This document shows positions 6,852 to 9,842 of a stretch of DNA of 9,842 nt, one piece after another. The stretch covers positions 1 through 9,842 of the forward strand of contig JAFAGF010000302.1 of assembly GCA_023422975.1 (NCBI GenBank), in the 5' to 3' direction. Under the pieces are notes generated by a model, which saw nothing but the letters and a program-made list of their open reading frames with translations, was not told where the DNA came from and searched no databases. The position numbers were made by a program, and so were the translations under genes. Position 1 is the first letter of the stretch. Every line of letters begins with the position of its first letter. The DNA comes from Pseudomonadota bacterium (GTDB lineage Bacteria; Pseudomonadota; Gammaproteobacteria; Burkholderiales; Burkholderiaceae_C).

Positions 6852-7436
6852 TTAAGCCGCAAAGTTGGCTTCGGCAAACTTCCAGTTCACCAGCTTGTCG
6901 AAGAAGGTTTCGACAAACTTGGGACGCGCGTTGCGGTAGTCGATGTAGTACGCGTGCTCCCACACGTCCACGGTCAGCAGGGCCTTGTCGCCAGTGGTCA
7001 GAGGGGTGCCAGCAGCGCCCATGTTGACGATGTCCACCGAGCCGTCAGCCTTCTTGACCAACCATGTCCAACCGGAGCCGAAGTTGCCTACTGCGGAAGC
7101 CACGAAAGCCTTCTTGAAGTCGGCATAGGAGCCCCACTTCTTGTTGATGGCTTCGGCCAGCGCACCAGTAGGTTCTGCACCACCGTTGGGAGTCATGCAG
7201 TTCCAGAAGAAGGTGTGGTTCCAGATTTGGGCTGCCTGGTTGTAGATACCGCCCGAAGACTTCTTGATAACGTCTTCCAGCTCCATGTTTTCAAACTCAG
7301 TACCCACTTGCAGCTCATTGAGCTTGACCACATAGGCGTTGTGGTGCTTGCCGTGGTGGTACTCCAGCGTTTCTTGGCTGTAGTGGGGAGCCAGGGCGTC
7401 GATGGCGTAAGGCAATGGGGGCAGAGTGCGTTCCAT
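6852..7436 (-). CDS. sodB: Superoxide dismutase, iron type
   Basis: A 194-residue cytoplasmic enzyme that converts superoxide to oxygen and hydrogen peroxide. All four metal ligands can be placed: His27 (YHHGKHHNAYV), His74 (WNHTFFWNCM), and Asp157 and His161 (DVWEHAYYIDYRNARPKF). Gln70 in NQAAQIWNH, four residues before His74, is the iron-type active-site glutamine; manganese enzymes carry it elsewhere. GNFGSGWTWLV (117-127) is also typical. Length equals that of E. coli SodB, and there is no signal peptide. The ATG at 7436 has a strong ribosome site, GAGGA (7447-7443), six bases upstream. The gene is same-strand with xseA but 217 bases away, with a foldable leader between, and ends in its own terminator, so it is probably monocistronic. 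Iron-responsive control is common for sodB, but no Fur box is evident. Confidence 0.97.
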   Translation of the reverse strand: MERTLPPLPYAIDALAPHYSQETLEYHHGKHHNAYVVKLNELQVGTEFENMELEDVIKKSSGGIYNQAAQIWNHTFFWNCMTPNGGAEPTGALAEAINKKWGSYADFKKAFVASAVGNFGSGWTWLVKKADGSVDIVNMGAAGTPLTTGDKALLTVDVWEHAYYIDYRNARPKFVETFFDKLVNWKFAEANFAA

Positions 7437-7472
7437 GTTGAATCCTCGTGGTGTAAATAGTTAGAGAGGGTG

Positions 7473-7522
7473 TGCCTCAGCAGCTATCACGGATAGTCTG
7501 AGATCTGCGAGATGCCGAGGCA
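7473..7522 (-). promoter_or_regulatory. Foldable 5' leader of sodB
   Basis: In the minus-strand RNA, TGCCTCGGCA (7522-7513) and TGCTGAGGCA (7482-7473) pair over 10 bp with one G-U. The enclosed 30-base loop contains a second hairpin, CTATC-CGT-GATAG (7496-7484). The G-U pair would be an A-C mismatch on the other strand, so the fold favours sodB orientation. The structure ends 36 bases before the sodB ATG. Whether it is transcribed depends on an unmapped start site. Confidence 0.4.
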
Positions 7523-7600
7523 ATCCAAACGCTTAGTTTGACTTGGCGCAAACCACGCGCTGTGTCAGCCATTGTAGGAAGATCGCAGGCGAATTGCAGC

Positions 7601-7650
7601 TAAAACCTCAAGGCTTTTGCTATAAAAGCTAAAGCGCTTGACTATGGCTG
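7601..7650. repeat. Degenerate palindromic repeat, possible copy 3
   Basis: TAAAACCTCAAGGC is followed by a hairpin GCTTTT (7613-7618), loop GCTAT, AAAAGC (7624-7629), then TAAAGCGCTTGACTATGG. The order (tail, hairpin, AGCGCTT, TGACTAT) fits the same family in opposite orientation to copies 1 and 2, but similarity is loose. It lies just past the xseA stop and may serve as its mRNA end. Confidence 0.3.
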
Positions 7651-7653
7651 CGA

Positions 7654-8970
7654 TTACAAAAGCTTAGGTTGCGTCACACTCACATCCAGGCTGCCATCGG
7701 CCAACATAGCTTTGAGCGGCGTTCCCACAGGCGCTTGCTGGCTGCTGGTGATGACCTGCCCGCTTTGCGTGGTCAGCACGCTGTAGCCGCGCTCCAGCAC
7801 CCGTTGCGGGTTCAGCAATTCCATACGCACCTGCAGTTGCTGCAGCCCTTGGCGCTGCTGCAGCAATCTGCGCTGTGTTTTTTGAGAGAAATCAACCTCT
7901 AGCGATTGGTACGCCTGCGCTTTCCGCTGCATTTTCATGAGCAACCCATGCCGTGCACGCTGTTGTATATGCGAAAGGTGCAAACGTTGCTGGGCCATTT
8001 GCTGGCTGGGCCGCCCCAGCCGATTGGCCGCAGCATCCAGCCGCTGCCCCTGGCGATCCACCTGACGCAACAGCGCATCTTGCATACGCACCTGCATCGC
8101 ATCCAGGCCATCCAGCCATGCCTGGCGGGGCTGCGCCACCAGCTCCGCCGCCGCCGTGGGGGTGGGTGCACGCAGGTCTGCGCAAAAATCGGCAATGGTG
8201 AAATCGGTCTCGTGCCCTACCCCGCTGATGATGGGCACCGGGCTTTGCACCATGGTGCGCGCCACTTGCTCATCGTTGAAAGCCCACAGGTCTTCCATCA
8301 AGCCACCGCCGCGCACCAGCAAGATCACATCCACATCCGGCACGCCCGGCTCACCCTTGCGCGCGGCCAAGTCATACAGCTGCTGCAAAGCGCGGGTAAT
8401 CGAGGCCGGCGCCTCAGCGCCTTGCACCAGCGATGGCGCAATCAACACCGGGATATGCGGCACGCGGCGGCGCAACGCCGTCGCCACGTCATGCAGCGCG
8501 GCCGCCCCCAGCGATGTCACCACCCCAATACCACGCGGCATGACAGGCAATGGGCGCTTGCGGCTGGCGTCAAACAGCCCTTCCGCTTCAAGTTGCGCTT
8601 TGAGCCGCAAGAACTGCTCAAACCAAGCACCTTGGCCTGCGCGCTGCAAGCTGTCTACGATGAGCTGCAAATCACCACGCTGCTCGTACACACCCAATTT
8701 GCCGCGCACCTCCACCAGCTCGCCATCACGCGGCGTGAAGTCCATTGCCATGGCGGCCCGGCGAAACATGGCACAACGCAGTTGCCCAGCGGTATCTTTG
8801 ATACTGAAATAGCAATGCCCACTGCCAGCGCGGGAAAAACCGGTGATCTCACCACGCACCGTCACCGGGTTAAAACGTGCCTCCAGGCTATCGGCAATGG
8901 CGCGGCACAAAGCACCCACATCCCAAACACGGGGTTTGCCAATGGAAGGGACGGGATCAAAGAAAGACAT
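7654..8970 (-). CDS. xseA: Exodeoxyribonuclease VII large subunit
   Basis: A 438-residue catalytic subunit of exonuclease VII, which degrades single-stranded DNA to oligonucleotides in repair, together with several copies of the small subunit XseB (not in this window). The order of domains is normal: an N-terminal OB fold (about 12-110; VWDVGALCRAI, VRGEITGF, GHCYFSIKD); the catalytic domain (about 130-330) with IGVVTSLGAAALHDV, LLVRGGGLMEDLWAFNDE and ISGVGHETDFTIADF; then a Gln/Arg-rich coiled-coil segment (about 285-390) and the C-terminal LERGYSVLT end. The residues matching E. coli Asp155, Arg205, His238 and Asp241 are Asp161, Arg220, His253 and Asp256. A 9-residue longer loop before Arg220 explains the shift. 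The ATG at 8970 fits the family N-terminus, but no clear ribosome site precedes it. The gene is divergent from exbB. Confidence 0.96.
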   Translation of the reverse strand: MSFFDPVPSIGKPRVWDVGALCRAIADSLEARFNPVTVRGEITGFSRAGSGHCYFSIKDTAGQLRCAMFRRAAMAMDFTPRDGELVEVRGKLGVYEQRGDLQLIVDSLQRAGQGAWFEQFLRLKAQLEAEGLFDASRKRPLPVMPRGIGVVTSLGAAALHDVATALRRRVPHIPVLIAPSLVQGAEAPASITRALQQLYDLAARKGEPGVPDVDVILLVRGGGLMEDLWAFNDEQVARTMVQSPVPIISGVGHETDFTIADFCADLRAPTPTAAAELVAQPRQAWLDGLDAMQVRMQDALLRQVDRQGQRLDAAANRLGRPSQQMAQQRLHLSHIQQRARHGLLMKMQRKAQAYQSLEVDFSQKTQRRLLQQRQGLQQLQVRMELLNPQRVLERGYSVLTTQSGQVITSSQQAPVGTPLKAMLADGSLDVSVTQPKLL

Positions 8971-9147
8971 CGGGAAGGCAGCGGCTCAAAAAGGTGCAGA
9001 AAACAACAACGCCCCCGTACAGCCTGCGCGTAAGCTTTGATGCTTGCCAATTGCATGCAAATCAAGCGGCACAAGCCAAGCAGCGCGCAAGTGCTGCGCG
9101 ATAATGCATGGCTGCAGACTCACAACACAAGCACGGGAGAAACAAAG
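8971..9147. promoter_or_regulatory. Divergent xseA / exbB promoter region
   Basis: This 177-bp gap must hold promoters for both genes. Visible are a 10-bp palindrome TTGCATGCAA (9051-9060), a hairpin CGCGCA-AGTGC-TGCGCG (9084-9100), and GATAAT (9100-9105), a 5 of 6 match to a -10 box for exbB but without a good -35 at 16-18 bases. GATAATGCAT weakly resembles half of a Fur box. No firm xseA promoter is seen. Confidence 0.35.
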
Positions 9148-9150
9148 TTG
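9135..9150 (+). promoter_or_regulatory. Ribosome binding site and TTG start of exbB
   Basis: GGGAGA (9135-9140) is seven bases before TTG (9148-9150). The next residues, LSIIQAAGWPIWPL, are the normal ExbB-family N-terminus, so this decides the start. The in-frame ATG at 9040 would add 36 polar, non-conserved residues in front of the first membrane helix. Confidence 0.8.
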
Positions 9151-9780
9151 CTGTCGATCATACAGGCCGCTGGCTGGCCCATCTGGCCCCTTATTGCATG
9201 CTCCATCTTCGCACTGGCACTGATTTTTGAGCGCTTTATCTCTTTGAAAACCGCCCGTGTTGCCCCCCCCAAGTTGCTCGACGAAGCCATCACGGTTTCC
9301 AAAGACCGCCTGCCCTCCAATGACGTGATCCAGCAACTGGCCCAAAACAGCGCCTTGGGCGAAGTGCTGGCCAGCGGCATGCAGCAGCTCAACGCCTACC
9401 CCAAGAGCAGCGAAGAAGACCTGCGCGCACGCATGGAAGCTGCAGGGCGCTCGGTCGCCCACCGTCTGGAAAAGTATTTGGGTGCGCTGGCCACCATTGC
9501 CTCTGCAGCACCGCTGCTGGGCCTGCTGGGCACCGTCATCGGCATGATTGAGATTTTTGGCTCCCAGGCCAATGCGGGCGCCATGGGCACTGGCAATCCT
9601 GGACAGCTCGCGCACGGCATTTCGATTGCGCTGTACAACACCGCTTTTGGTTTGATTGTGGCCATCCCCGCCCTGATTTTCTGGAAGTATTTCCGCGCCC
9701 GCGTGGATGCCTATTTGCTGCAGCTGGAGCTGGCCAGCGAGCAATTTGTGCGCCACCTCAACCGCCTGCGCAGCAAGTAA
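9148..9780 (+). CDS. exbB: MotA/TolQ/ExbB family proton-channel subunit
   Basis: A 210-residue inner-membrane protein that with ExbD forms a proton-driven motor energising envelope processes, classically TonB-dependent uptake. Three membrane helices are visible: about 12-29 (PLIACSIFALALIFERF), 113-134 (LATIASAAPLLGLLGTVIGMI) and 160-178 (ALYNTAFGLIVAIPALI), with a large cytoplasmic loop between the first two, as in the family. The helix threonines in LLGTVIG (Thr129) and YNTAFG (Thr165) are conserved. In E. coli ExbB the third helix carries Glu176 in the AEAL segment; here the aligned position appears to be Ile160. exbD follows after 15 bases, clearly one operon. In Burkholderiales I recall this pair leading into lpxK, kdsB and adk, so a role in general envelope energisation, and not only iron uptake, is possible. 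A TolQ label is less likely because no Tol-Pal genes are seen. Confidence 0.92.
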   Translation: MLSIIQAAGWPIWPLIACSIFALALIFERFISLKTARVAPPKLLDEAITVSKDRLPSNDVIQQLAQNSALGEVLASGMQQLNAYPKSSEEDLRARMEAAGRSVAHRLEKYLGALATIASAAPLLGLLGTVIGMIEIFGSQANAGAMGTGNPGQLAHGISIALYNTAFGLIVAIPALIFWKYFRARVDAYLLQLELASEQFVRHLNRLRSK

Positions 9781-9795
9781 AAAGCGAAGCGCACC

Positions 9796-9842
9796 ATGGC
9801 CATGAATTTTCGCCCCCGCCGCGCTGAAGAGCCAGAGATCAA
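9796..9842 (+). CDS. exbD: ExbD/TolR family biopolymer transport protein, N-terminus (partial)
   Basis: Only the first 15 codons are present, reading MAMNFRPRRAEEPEI and running off the window. ExbD proteins begin in this way: a short cytoplasmic N-terminus ending in an E-P-E-I-N-like stretch just before the single membrane helix whose aspartate carries protons. ATG at 9796 follows the exbB stop by 15 bases, with a weak purine-rich GCGAAG upstream; ATG at 9802 is an alternative start. Position and sequence together make ExbD the clear call in spite of the short length. Confidence 0.85.
   Translation, partial: MAMNFRPRRAEEPEI

Noticed and set aside
7906..9033. A 375-codon open frame on the plus strand opposite xseA
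   Set aside because: It covers the complement of a well-conserved gene, and its composition (His, Gln and Arg rich) is typical of an antisense shadow.
9100..9111. Fur box upstream of exbB
   Set aside because: Only GATAATGCAT resembles a half-site. The rest of the 19-bp consensus is not matched, so I do not list it as a Fur site.
9040..9147. Longer ExbB starting at ATG 9040
   Set aside because: It would add 36 polar residues with no family counterpart and cover a candidate -10 box. The TTG at 9148 has a well-placed GGGAGA.
1..9842. CRISPR array, tRNA, rRNA, insertion sequence, prophage or toxin-antitoxin genes
   Set aside because: I searched by eye for regularly spaced repeats, transposase or integrase motifs, terminal inverted repeats and cloverleaf-like sequences in the gaps and found none. 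All long frames are accounted for by housekeeping or transport genes.

Overview
This window looks like ordinary chromosomal DNA from a betaproteobacterium of the order Burkholderiales, most likely family Comamonadaceae (Acidovorax, Comamonas, Rhodoferax and relatives). The reasons are moderately high GC, the protein sequences, a dispersed AGCGCTT...AAGCGCT palindromic repeat of the type I associate with that family, and the order sodB - xseA <> exbB - exbD. The placement rests on recognition, not on a database search.

Layout from left to right. 1-444 (+) is the C-terminal end of an autotransporter beta-barrel. 445-609 is a convergent gap with three short inverted repeats. 610-2031 (-) is a DHA2-type MFS drug exporter. 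2032-2198 holds its likely promoter, lying inside a repeat element, and the icd terminator. 2199-3458 (-) is the dimeric NADP isocitrate dehydrogenase Icd. A 125-bp divergent gap with a 7+2+7 palindrome leads to 3584-4057 (+), a secreted DUF192 protein. 4058-4262 holds a second repeat copy and the terminator of 4263-6497 (-), a second, monomeric NADP isocitrate dehydrogenase. 6498-6851 carries the regulatory region of that gene, with two matching operator-like palindromes, and the sodB terminator. 6852-7436 (-) is iron superoxide dismutase, with a foldable leader. 7654-8970 (-) is the exonuclease VII large subunit. 9148-9780 (+) is an ExbB/TolQ-family proton-channel subunit with a TTG start, and 9796-9842 (+) is the beginning of ExbD.

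Functionally, the centre of the window is TCA-cycle and NADPH metabolism: two evolutionarily unrelated NADP-dependent isocitrate dehydrogenases lie about 0.8 kb apart, next to an oxidative-stress gene. The right end is DNA repair and an energised envelope system. The left end is the cell surface and efflux. Most genes seem to be separate transcription units, three with convincing intrinsic terminators (icd, monomeric icd, sodB).

I did not find a new mobile, defence or biosynthetic system. The signals most worth following are regulatory: the paired palindromes upstream of the monomeric isocitrate dehydrogenase, a promoter-like sequence within the repeat in front of the MFS gene, the structured sodB leader, and the palindrome between icd and the DUF192 gene.
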